Shown: in pieces, positions 30,191-40,500 of the stretch
How positions within the stretch are numbered: the stretch's first letter is position 1
Layout: every line of letters begins with the position of its first letter
Source: Symbiodinium natans
Lineage: Eukaryota > Sar > Dinophyceae > Suessiales > Symbiodiniaceae
Direction of reading: 5' to 3'
Assembly (NCBI GenBank): GCA_905221605.1
Contig: CAJNDS010000813.1
Location: forward strand, 250,001 to 314,000
DNA length: 64,000 nucleotides
Notes under the pieces: generated by a model
Seen by the model: the letters and a program-made list of their open reading frames with translations, nothing else
The model's database searches: none
Told to the model about the DNA's origin: nothing
Program-made: the position numbers and the translations under genes

Positions 30191-31339
30191 AGAAGTATGC
30201 AGCTTGTTACGATCGTTCAGCCCGACAGCTGCTTTACCAAGATGCGATCTTTGGCGGCGGGAGAGGACTCTGCGCAAGGAGCTGCAGACAGTTTGCGATG
30301 CCCTCAGACAATCACTGCGACAACTTCAAGTATGGATCAGGCTCACAGCGGTACAGCTATGTACAGCAATTTGCTGTCCTTCCTGTAACGGCATATACGG
30401 TGTTTGGCATGAGACGGTGCCCGAGTAAGGCAACAAATGGCAGTAAGATCCAAGCAGCCTCTTGCAGATTAGCACAACTCGTCAAGACTTGCAATGGCCG
30501 AGTAACTGCAACTTATGCCTCGTCTCCTCCTTGCATGACAGCTACAAGGTACATGCGACCCAGCACTCGGCTGGTAAACTGTACATAGCCTGTTTTGCTC
30601 ACAGTTTTGCTCATGCAAACCTATGCTACTGTAGCTTGCACTTTACGATTTGAGTGCACAGAAGGTTCGGGAAAACATATACTCGAAAAAATGCTGTAGA
30701 TGGTTAGACAATCTGTCTCAAACTGCTCAAGATTTGGGCTTTCTCTCCTGCCATTGAGTGAGCTGACAGTGAGCTGGTAGGTTCGTGTGTTCAGATGAGG
30801 CATAAACGTTGACTCGCGCATGCGGGCTATCGATGAAGCCCTTGAGTCGTTGCGGAACGACTTGCAGGCGTCGCGGCAAGTTGAGGGTTGTGGTTTCAAG
30901 AGTAGGAAACTTAGGAAACAACCCGCTGCCCCACAAAGATGCATTGAAGCTCTCGAGACCATCAACGTCTTTGTGCTGTGTTGTCATGGGCATGCCTACG
31001 ACTTTAAGTATGCTTTGCCGTCGCCCCTCCCCTCCCTCCCCTCCCTCCGCCCCTCCTCCCGCTCCTCCCCTCCCCTCCCCTCCTCCCCTCCCCTCCCCTC
31101 CTCGCCCTCCCCCCTCTCCTCTCCCTCCGGCCCCTCTCCCTCCGGCCCCTCTCCCTCCGGCCCCTCCTTCCGGCCCCTCCCCCTCCCCCCTCTCCCTCCA
31201 CCCTCTCCCCTCCTCTCCCCTCCTCTCCCCTCCTCTCCCCTCCTCTCCCCTCCCTCCCACCCTCCGCTCCGTTTGTCGGCCTGGCGATGGTCCAGGTCGT
31301 GGATAGTGCGCTTCGGCAGCGGTCTTCTCAGCTGCAATG
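30191..31339 (+). CDS. Multi-exon gene of unknown family
   Basis: Four exon-like pieces occur in order. About 30191-30385, after CACATAG, reads YAACYDRSARQLLYQDAIFG and then a Cys-containing stretch (CARSCRQFAMPSDNHCDNF) and YSYVQQFAVLPV. About 30478-30600 reads RQDLQWPSNCNLCLVSSLHD. About 30820-30895 reads AIDEALESLRNDLQASRQVE, a charged helix. After the pyrimidine tract, about 31269-31339 reads VGLAMVQVVDSALRQRSSQL and stops at a TGA. The Cys spacing in the first two pieces suggests a disulfide-bonded or secreted part, while the end is helical. I do not recognise the family. Splice sites are not fixed, and the pieces may belong to more than one gene. Confidence 0.4.
31018..31262. repeat. 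Polypyrimidine tract (CCCTCC/CCCCTCTCCCTCCGG)
   Basis: About 245 bp of almost pure C and T on the + strand. It includes three tandem CCCTCTCCCTCCGGC-type units at about 31120-31165 and TCTCCCCTCC units at about 31203-31250. It lies between two exon-like pieces. Long Pro/Ser-rich + frames and Gly/Arg/Glu-rich minus frames across it are artefacts. Confidence 0.85.
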
Positions 31340-31865
31340 ACTAGGCCACTGAGATGATGGCCTCACTATACGTCAGACGGTCTTCCTGAATTGTTCCAGT
31401 CCTATCTCACCAGCCAATGTCTAAAACGCCAACCCAACCTCCAAAACCGTGGTGAAGCCATAGTCTGGGCCGCGCCCTCATTTCATGTTTTCTAATTATC
31501 AGCACAGGATCCCTGAAGGGGATGCCGTTGAGTGTAGATATCTTTGACAAGATTGAGTTGAAGTACAGGTGTTCCGACATGCATGAACGACAAGCACTTC
31601 TCGACATCTAAAGTTGTTTGAAGGCATCAGCACACTTGGACAATGGTGTCTTCAAAAAAGATTTCGAACATGGGACAGTTGATTTCAAAACGACTTCGCC
31701 GTGGCAGTGATGCAGGCACAATGCCAGCTCCTGACAATGGTTCCGTGTCACACTTAATTGAGAACTTTTTATTCTCTGCCTCGTGGGACAAGCAGGTCCT
31801 CAAGGAGCAAAAATGAGACTACCAGCATCGCCGTCATCACAGTATGTAACCATCATCAGCAGTGG

Positions 31866-31904
31866 GAGCAGCGGCATCCTCGGCATCACCACCACCATCA
31901 CCGC

Positions 31905-31942
<38 letters not shown>

Positions 31943-31946
31943 CCAT

Positions 31947-31978
<32 letters not shown>

Positions 31979-32160
31979 TCATCACCATCGCCATCACCAG
32001 CATCATGATCAGGGCCTTTTTTCATCGTCGTCATATTCAACGTAATCAGCACCATCATCGTCATCATCAAAAGCATCTTCATCATCGTCGCGACCCCTCA
32101 TCATCGCTGTTGTCTTTATCATCATCATCATCATCACCATCACCATCATCATCATTTTTA
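31866..32160. repeat. (CAT)n/(CAC)n trinucleotide-rich tract
   Basis: A core (CAT/CAC)n at about 31885-31995 is followed by looser CATCATCGTC units to about 32155. Poly-His and poly-Ile frames are artefacts. About 700 bp separates it from the methyltransferase exons; + frames at 32326-32550 and 32563-32835 in between have no motif. Confidence 0.85.
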
Positions 32161-32861
32161 GCACAGATCGTAGCAACGATGTTGTCACGACATTGCATCC
32201 GAATCGGCTCCCTGCGAAGGTTTGCAGAAGCTTAATTTCTCACGCAGGCTGTGCGGAAACCTCACTTGCTGAACCCCCCTTGCTTTTGAGCTGAAAAGGA
32301 GTCAGTTCCCGCGCGCACGCTGCAGGTGTTTGTTCAAGGCGAAAGTTTGCGACGTTTATCTTGTCTAGTTGCTCAGGCAAATTCATGGTTTGTTTTCAGC
32401 ATAGCACGTGCCTGTGGAACAGTCCTTCCATCGTGTGAAGCTGACGTGGCGACAAGCTCCAGCGTCTATATCACCCCAGCGCAATGTTTGCTTCTGGAGA
32501 TGATGAGGCATCTTGGATCGGACACTGCAATCATGTGTTACAATTTCTGACTTTGCAAGCTTTTGTACTGCCTGTTGAACTGTTTAGTCTCTCTTACTAA
32601 GCCCTGCAGGCATTTGCGAACGAGCGCATGGTCGACCAGTGCTGAGCTCGACCTTGATGGGGAAAACAGCTTGGGATGTTTAGGCGATGTTGTGACATCT
32701 CGTGAGTACCGGGCGAGCGTTACCCCTTGCCAGGCTGGAGCGTTCTGGAACACTTCGATCTCCAGCCTGCCGCATGCTTGGGCAGGGTTATGTGGCATTG
32801 ATGTATCAGGCATTGCTCGTCATGACGGGAAGTAAGTAGGGCATTACTTTAAGAATGCTAT

Positions 32862-35429
32862 CCGTTTGGATCGCAGAAGCGCGGCCCAAATTTGTCCTCG
32901 GGCGAGTTCAACCAAGAGTTGGCAGCGTGCCTTCGGCAGAAACACTTCGATACAGTGCCTCGCAAGGTATCGCTGCCTTCCGCGCCGTGGACCGTGGCAA
33001 TTTCTGGATCAGCCGCCGAGGTTCGGTGGTGAGACCTACAGAACTTGTGCGTGCTAAAACTTTTCTCTGTTGGCTTAGACTCCGCCCCAAACGCTGCCAC
33101 TCTGGCGCAAGGATCCTTTGGATCGGACATATACGGGGCCTCCAGCTTACAATGTTACAAGCTGCAGCTGTTGTGGACACATGCCAACATTGTCTCAGTT
33201 GTCATACTTTGTCAATTTTCGTCATGTGCTCAATGTGCTCCTGAACGGTGCTGAGGATGCCCCCCTCCGTCATGGCAAGCTTCATCAGCCTGAGCCTCGT
33301 CATGCGCCCCTGATCAATGCAACGGACAAGATTACACATGTGACACATGCAGCTTCCTACGCAGTAGATAGCCTGCCTGTTAACCCTTCCCCCTAACATT
33401 AAGGCCCCCCCTCCCCCCCTAGTATTAAGACCCCCGAAGCCCCCAAAAGGTTTTAGTATCTTGAGGGTTCGGGTGTTTTAGTTTCAGGCGGGGATTTCTT
33501 ATTAGGGGGAAGGGATTACACCGCTGGGATTTTCATGAGTACGTGCGCTTTCAGATTTCATGCTGCTTTTTTGAGACTTAAGATTCGGGCGCGGGCCAGA
33601 TCGGCATCATTTCAATGCTCGTCCTTGTGGGCGGACCTTATGCCCGGAAACTGTGCATTGTTTGGATTGTTCGATGTCGCCCCCACTCGGACTCAGCCAT
33701 TCTCCTCGCCTGGGTCTCCTGTCCTCTTCACCCAGGCTCTGCCCTGGAGTGCCCACCCTCAAAGGCTACGCCCAAAGAATCCCGCATCCTCACCTGCAGC
33801 GTATCCCGCGCCCACGGCTTTTGCAGACAATCCCTGTGGAACGCCCGCCGGCAAATATCTCCCCACGGCATCTCACAGAGAAGGCATGCAGTCCCCGCAG
33901 TTCCCATAAAGTGTTCTGGCTGGTGGGGATGTCGGAAGGAACAGTGGTCTGCTTGATCTTGCGGGGCTGTCAGTTTCGCACGTGTGGTTATTCCTCCGTC
34001 CTTGCGCATTCATGCGTACGTGTGTCAATGCTTTGCCGAACAACAATAACAATGGTGACTCCTCCCCCCCCGGCCCCCGCCCCTCCCTTCTCTCCCCCCC
34101 CCCCACCCCCTCACCCTCGCCCTCCCCCCTCGCCCTCCCCCCTCGCCCTCCCCCCTCGCCCTCCCCCTCGCAAAACATGACTCGGGGTGGATGTCCTTGG
34201 AGCGCCCAGTCCCTGCAGTGCCCGTACCTGGCTTTCGAGGCAAGATTGCTTCTTTTCTTTAGGTTTTTTGATTTTTCTAGATCTTGCGGAAAACCACAAC
34301 ACTGACTCTCTGCTTGAGGGTTGTTGGTTCGCAAAGCTGACATTTTGCTGTTATTTCGACTTGTTCCGGTTTACGCTTGGTGCAGTTGAATATGTGTTTC
34401 TGGTTTGTTTTGGTCGCGTGGCTGCCGAATGAGATCCTTTGAACGATTCCCGCTTGTTATTTTTCCTGGCGTTGGGGCATCCCAGACCCCAGACTGAAAA
34501 AGCACCGACTATTCTAACCCGACCGGTGTATGTCACCAACTCCCTAGTTCTCCCCGATTGAGTGGCTGACGATTTGTTGACAGCCGTGTCGAGCTGAAGA
34601 CTAAACATAAATTGAACACGTTCGATTCGATTTACTTGTTCCCAAGCACGTGCTGTTTCTAAGGTCTGCACCACACATCTATGCCAGAGCTTTGGAGGCA
34701 CGGCCTGCAGATATGCCATGTGCCGCAGTGCTCTGCAACCCGACTGGCAGCACCTTTTGTGCATCGACGGGGCAGGCTCTCATGCCTTTGAAGGCTGGAA
34801 TGTCGTGGGATTCCAAGTGGAACCCCCGCATCTGCTGTGCATCCGGCTGTGCATTTCAGATTTCAGAACTTGCAGAGTGCGTGATCGCGAGTCGGGGTTC
34901 AGGTTTTTGAACATTGGCTCGGGAACGGGCTACTTCAGCTGCCTTGTGGCCGAAGTCGTGGGCGAGTTTGATGCTTACAGCATCTCACGACAATGTTGCA
35001 CACTAGACCTCAACTGTTTTAGATAAACTCAAGGTGTGGTGTGAACGACGGCTTGGAGCTTTGGCCAGAAAACGTGTCCCACGCGCAGGTGCCGATGCCC
35101 GGAATCAGCCAGTGTTCATGCATTCTTGAAGCAGCTCCAGGAACGCTGTGCTTCCTTGGGCAAACATCACATCGAATTCAATGTGGGAAACGTGTACCAG
35201 CTGCAACCTCAGTCGACTAAATTAGTTGTGCTTACGGGCAAGAATACATAGGAATACGCAGATGCGACACATTGCGAAGGGCATGTGATGAATAGAACGG
35301 CCTACAATGCCATCGTGGCATAATGGCTACCTGCTACCTCTCCACAGGAAGACCTGAACCACCCTGGCCCAGTTTGTCAGCCCAGGCTCGATGTCAACCT
35401 TGGAATGCGCTACGATCGTATTTATGCAG
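32862..35429 (+). CDS. PIMT-like SAM-dependent methyltransferase, N-terminal exons
   Basis: Exons read in family order. About 32862-32953 gives SSGEFNQELAACLRQKHF. About 32971-33010, in another frame, gives AAFRAVDRGNFW. To 33287 gives AEDAPLRHGKLH. Exon 34664 gives SAPHIYARALEA. Exon 34903-34970 gives FLNIGSGTGYFSCLVAEVVG, the GxGxG SAM-binding motif I. About 35041-35091 gives NDGLELWPENVSHAQ. Exon 35113-35199 gives AFLKQLQERCASLGK then EFNVGNVYQ. Exon 35386-35429 gives LDVNLGMRYDRIYA, ending in phase 1. Protein-L-isoaspartate O-methyltransferases use SAM to methylate damaged Asp/Asn residues and start their repair, but the true substrate of this divergent branch is unknown. Introns 33288-34663 and 35200-35385 are GC-AG. 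No C-terminal exons follow here; they occur at 59956-60680. The change of frame near 32965 implies a frameshift. Confidence 0.7.
33398..33535. repeat. C-rich/GT-rich low-complexity patch in a methyltransferase intron
   Basis: CCCCCCCTCCCCCCCTAGTATTAAG and ACCCCCGAAGCCCCC are followed by GGTTTTAGTATC and TTTTAGTTTCAGGCGGGG. It lies inside the 33288-34663 GC-AG intron. Confidence 0.5.
34062..34172. repeat. Minisatellite CCCTCGCCCTCCCC
   Basis: CCTCGCCCTCCCCC is repeated about four times in tandem after a poly-C stretch. It lies inside the same methyltransferase intron. The minus-strand Gly/Arg/Glu ORF is an artefact. Confidence 0.85.
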
Positions 35430-35879
35430 GTCACCCGGGTGACATCAGGTGAGATTGCTCCCAGCCGCGGTGTGTTGCCTTGACCGGCTGTATCACAGCT
35501 AGTAGCTCTGGGCCTTGGAAACACAAGGCAACACAAGTTGAGTGTTCGACAATGGCCGAGGAATTCTGTGCGTCTTGCTGCTTTGACTCGAGGGGCCTTT
35601 AAATAGGGGGCCCCAGCTCTAGATGGGGGCTGAGCTTCGCTCGGAGCCGGCCAACAGCCAATGAAGCAGGCCAAAGTCTGAGAAGTTCTCTGAAATTGCA
35701 CACTCCCGCCACAAACATGCAAAAGCTCTGCGCCGGGCGAGTTTGAAGCTGCGCTGCCGTTCGATACTTTGCTGGCAGGTGCTGAGCTTCGCGGCGGCGC
35801 TGCTGCTGCTCAGACCAGAGGCACGTCCTTCTGGGCGCATCATTGTTGACTATGCTGGGGTTTGTCTGCTGACATGCTG

Positions 35880-36450
35880 TCACGATTTTGTGCAGACAGT
35901 CAAGGCATCGCCTGCTAATGTCATACAGCTCCTGGGACACCTAGTGTCTGCCTGCCGTGCAGCAGCAGAGCAGATTGGTAAGAAACCAGTGTGCACAAGT
36001 TCCATGCAGGCATGGAAAGTGCGACAGAATGAGGAGGCCAGACATGGAGAAGCGGAGCCACATTTTTAGTCAGAAGTTCTGTTCTCTTCGAATTCAGCAT
36101 TGCAGCTGCAGGGTCACAGTCGCCAACATCGAAGTGAAGAAAGCTGCGGCGCAGTTGCACAAGAATAGTCCTGTTCCTGCGCGATGCGAGGTCAAGACTC
36201 TGGACTTGCTTTAGGTACTTTAGGTGTTGCTGCAGTTGCTAGTGGTCTTACATGGACTTACGGCTACAGCATGGCTAATCGCTTACTGCGCCCATGAAAG
36301 CTTGAGAAGTGGTACGAAATCGTGCAAAGATAGCGGTCAGAAACATGGTAGCGCCAACACTCATCAAAGCGTCTGCTTTGCAGGGGGCCTGCAAACTTTA
36401 TAGACTACAAGCCTGACGTCCAGAGTGAATTGGCTTTGGGAGCTATATGA
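35880..36450 (+). CDS. Unrecognised exon cluster after the methyltransferase exons
   Basis: About 35896-35979 follows a GTGCAG and reads TVKASPANVIQLLGHLVSAC, then RAAAEQIG, ending at a good donor (ATTG|GTAAGA). About 36113-36215 follows GCAG and reads VTVANIEVKKAAAQLHKNS. About 36384-36450 reads GPANFIDYKPDVQSELALG and stops at a TGA. All are helical and charged, but none shows the VGG or SLVEP motifs expected for the methyltransferase C-terminus. They probably belong to another gene. No family is recognised. Confidence 0.35.
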
Positions 36451-36835
36451 AGAAGAGTCGAACATGGAATTCCTGGCCGTCGGCCCGACATTGGCTCAGG
36501 ATTCATCTACTGGCAAAAATGGGTTGATACGGATTGCCAAAATATCAACCAGGGCTCGCAGCAACACTCTTCCATGGGAAGCCTTCGTAGCGTCATATTT
36601 TCACCTGTCATTCATAACTTTGCTTTACACGCCCTGCTTTGGGGAGTTGTTTTGGGCTGGGCTTTTTTCTGGTTTCGCTGATTTGTTGATGTTTTTTCAT
36701 TGCTTTTCTCGGAATGCTGACTCGTTTCATGAGTGCGGGCCTCTCAGCCTGCAGGCATCCTTGGCCTGCTCAGGTAGCGCCCACCCGTGCGTCTTGAAGG
36801 ATGGATGGGCTCCAAAGCCTCTTGTATGCAACGCA

Positions 36836-36916
36836 TACATCTTTTCATATACATGTATACATACATGTATATGTGGTATGTGCGTATAAAGGTATACATG
36901 TATATAATAATGTGTA
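36836..36916. repeat. ATACATGTATA-rich microsatellite
   Basis: ATACATGTATAC, TACATGTATATG and TATACATGTATATA units are partly palindromic. Related tracts lie at 45376-45495 and 52790-52915. Confidence 0.8.
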
Positions 36917-36919
36917 TTG

Positions 36920-37555
36920 AGAAGCACCGAACTACCAATAGCAAACGGAGGCCAAACTTTCAGAACTTGCAGGGCGCGAGCAATGAAGACTGCTGCGGCC
37001 TGGCTTACTGGTAGATGTGACAGGTGCGGCGCTGTCGTAGTTTTGTAGTTTTGGCTTTGTGGGTTGGACAGTGAGGCTCTACGGTGGGTGGGCCCGGTTT
37101 TTTTGTTTCAATAGCAGCCAGGCATTCTGGATCTTGGTCGGCTTCGACTCATGAGACGTATCCCCAAATTAAATATGCAAGGCTGTTGAGACCTTGACAG
37201 TTCTACGCGACCTTGGCTCTGAGCTGGACCTCCTGCTGTTGATGACGCTTCCAGAAAGCATGTTCTCGTGAGTCTGTTCTGCCTGCTCAGGCCGTCCAAC
37301 ATGCAGGAGGTGGTCTTGTAGCACCGGCCACAAGGCTGGCGTCCGAACGCAAACAGCATGCCGCCAAACGAAGCCTCGACTGGTGTGGAAAGAACATGAA
37401 AGGAACAACCGATCAGTCGGATGGCAACCACCAACCACCCTCCCAAAGACTCCCAAAGACCAATTTGGACGGTAACCTGGTTGCCAATCACACGGGTTCC
37501 TGCTTGAAAAATGTTTTTTCATCCGGGCATGTTTTTCGGAGCCAGAGCATCGACG
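36920..37555. other. Spacer, nothing recognised
   Basis: Short ORFs on both strands without motifs lie between the TATACATG tract and the first tentative Cys-repeat exon. Confidence 0.4.
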
Positions 37556-37557
37556 CA

Positions 37558-40500
37558 AAGACACGTGGCAGGTCCAGCAGTTGTCCTGGCCATTGTACAC
37601 TGCCGTATGTGGCAGTGAACCTGCCTGCAAATGCTCCATCATGCTTATTCGAATGCTGTGATGTTCCCTTTTGATGTCTCTTTGTGGTCCGGATGGAAGG
37701 GCAGGGGGAAGTGGGGTACATCAAAGTGGGTCCTCGCAGGCCACCTTTGGGTGCGGGCAGGGCGCCGAGGGTCCGTAGAAGTAGTATAGATATTAATGTT
37801 TGGGTGCGTTTATTAAGCCCCCAAGATTGGTTCTGGTGCTGGGTCTGAGCAGAATTTTGCGGGAACCCGGGTCGAAATAGTAGTGGTGGGGACGGGGGGC
37901 CTCCTCTGGGCCTCTTCTGGGTATCCCAAGACCCATCATTTTTGGATATTTTTCCGGAATTAACTTTCACCATTTAACACCCCTTTTTTGATGAAGACCA
38001 GGGCCCGAGCATTAGCGAAATGGAAATCGTTCGCGAAACAAACTGTCGGGCCAAAATCCCGGCCGAAAAGGTACTCTTGGCACCCCTTTTGTAGACGCAC
38101 CTAAGCAGTACAATGCTACCACGACCAAACCAGGGCAAGGTCACTTGCAGAAGGCAGAAAAGCACGACAACAGCAAAAGGTGCACGCCAACAACATAGAC
38201 CCACTTAATCAACATCTATCTCTTCATCCTATGCTGCAGAACTTGCAGCAGTTTCTCCACTTCCTCGGATTGTCTTTGCAAGCCTTGGATCGTTAGCTGA
38301 ATACGTAGTAGAACTGCGGTGCTTCAGTCTTGAAGACAGGATTTTCGGAGAGGGGGTCTCACTTGTTTCGTCTTAGGGTCTTTAGGGTCACAGAAGCTTT
38401 GGGATCCCAAACATCCTGCTGCAGGGGACGCGGTTTTCCGATTGATGGGAGATTCTCATAATGCGGGATTTTGCAGACCTCATACCTTTGACTGGCTTGT
38501 CTTGTACTGCTTCTGCAGTGAGCTCCCGGCCACCTGCCTCACCAAAGGTTTGCAAGATGTGCAAGCCAGCCTCACCCTTGTAGCTTGTGTTGTCATTTTT
38601 CCAAAAGAATAAGGACAACTGAACCACCTCCACCAATAAAAGCCTGACCCTCCAAGATGTATTCAAAGTTCACAGCTACGGGTTTCCTACGATGTACCGC
38701 TATTGGGGTTTACGGTGCACAGAACGGCAGTGCCTCGGCGAAGTCTGACAAGCAGTGTTTCATGTTGGTTTGTACAAAAAGGCGTGCGCTGAACAGCATC
38801 GTACGACCCACCGCGAGGAGAATCCTGATTGCGTTGACAACGTGGCAGCCAGTGACGAGGAATGCTGTGATAAGCTCTGCTCGAATCCTGCCAGCGCCTG
38901 GTGATGGGGCTTGTGCGGTAACAAAGGGTAAGCAAAAGTACGATACCCGAGAACACCAGCGCTACATCACCAACACGTTGTGGCGTACTGGTAGCCTTGT
39001 TTTGTCTTGGTTTTCGTGCTCAGACGCACAGTTGCAATTACACACATGTACTTGCTATGCTTCGATCTCAGGATGGTGCAGTGCAATGCCACGCACACGG
39101 TACCGGATGATAAGAAGAGCCATCCGGGCACAACAGCGGAGGACCGGTTGACTCGCTAAGCTAACTGTACTATCGGCAGACAAGTCTTGCTTAAGCTTGC
39201 TCAGGTTTGCCACCTCTGCCCAGTGACTGTCTGCTAGAAGCGACCTGCACAGTGAAATATGAAGTAGCAAACGAGCTTGCAAGCCTTGTCAACGATGTGA
39301 TATACTTAAATGTCAGTGAAGTTCGTTGTGCAGGCCGCATGAGACACACACACACACACATGAAGACGCAGGGACAGACACAGGCACAGAGCGCACAGGC
39401 GCATCCATTGCTGCCCAGGAGTGTTGCGCTCCGAAGTGCTCCCAGTACACTTGCTTTGGCAGCTGGGCTACAGATGTCTCCAAGTTGAACCAGGCCAGCT
39501 GATGTCTTGGACAGGAATCTCAAGTCGACAAAGTGTTTTTGAATTGTCGGACGGCTAAATAATTGCCCACGTGCAATGCAAGTGCCGCACACACGAAAAA
39601 GCACAGACTGACAAAGTGATCCAGAGATGTCCCTCCAGTGATGTCGCGTGGCTCAATACCGCGGCTTCTGCCAGCTTTGTCTGGACACCGTGGCTCAGAA
39701 AAAGTCTTGGCAGGATCATGTGCCGATGCCCTTCACGCAGGGATGTCATGGGCTACCAAACTTTCCCTCCACGTGACATGTGTCAACGCGTCCGTAGGAA
39801 GTTATTCCAAAAACTCGATTGTAACGGCCTCCCCGTGATGTTTAGTAAAGATCCTTCATTCACAACACGACGAAAGTTCTACCTTCTACCCAGGCACTTG
39901 TGAGAGGATGATCTTGTCTCACGTGCAGACCCCACGGCGCAATCCTCGACCTGAGACACAATTCACACACAAACCATGCATCATGGGCAACACAATCTCC
40001 TTCAACTGCATATTCATCACCATCAGCTACCAACTACCCATTATATACCGTGGCGCAGGCTTTGACATCGGTCCTTGCGGCTTCCTTGTCGCCAATAATC
40101 CCGATTTCGCGCTACCTAACACCATCAGCTGGGTCCAGAAGTTCTGTAGACATGAAAACCGCCCGCCGTTCCCAGCCCCTTGTGCTGCCAGTATTGATGG
40201 TCTATGTGGTGCTCAGCTACTCCGGGGAATGCCCCTGCGACAGCCTGCAACGCCGACCCCCGAAGTCCCGGATTCCGCGTTAATTCGGCATGGGCAGGCC
40301 GCTTGAAGAGGGAAGAACCCCAAGCTGACCGCTGTTGGGGCAAATGATCGCAAAAATGCTTCGGAGTGTTTGGCGAATGGCAGCCAACGCCAAGTGCTTC
40401 GAAGTTCGACGCGGCTCGTTTTATGAGTAAAAACTGATCTCGTGAAATCGGATCAGTCGTCTGACGTCTTGCAGGATCTTGACATGCGTCCGTCCCTTTC

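Noticed and set aside
30727-31344. Large Pro/Ser-rich + frames and Gly/Glu/Arg-rich minus frames
   Set aside because: They are produced by the CCCTCC polypyrimidine tract. Only the short helical pieces at its edges look like exons.
35740-36215. C-terminal exons of the methyltransferase directly after 35429
   Set aside because: The pieces here are helical and lack the YLY..LLE, VGG and SLVEP motifs, which instead occur at 59.96-60.68 kb.
38657-39151. 164-codon + frame starting at an ATG
   Set aside because: Another frame of the same stretch carries the SDEECCDKLC module, which fits the neighbouring exons better.
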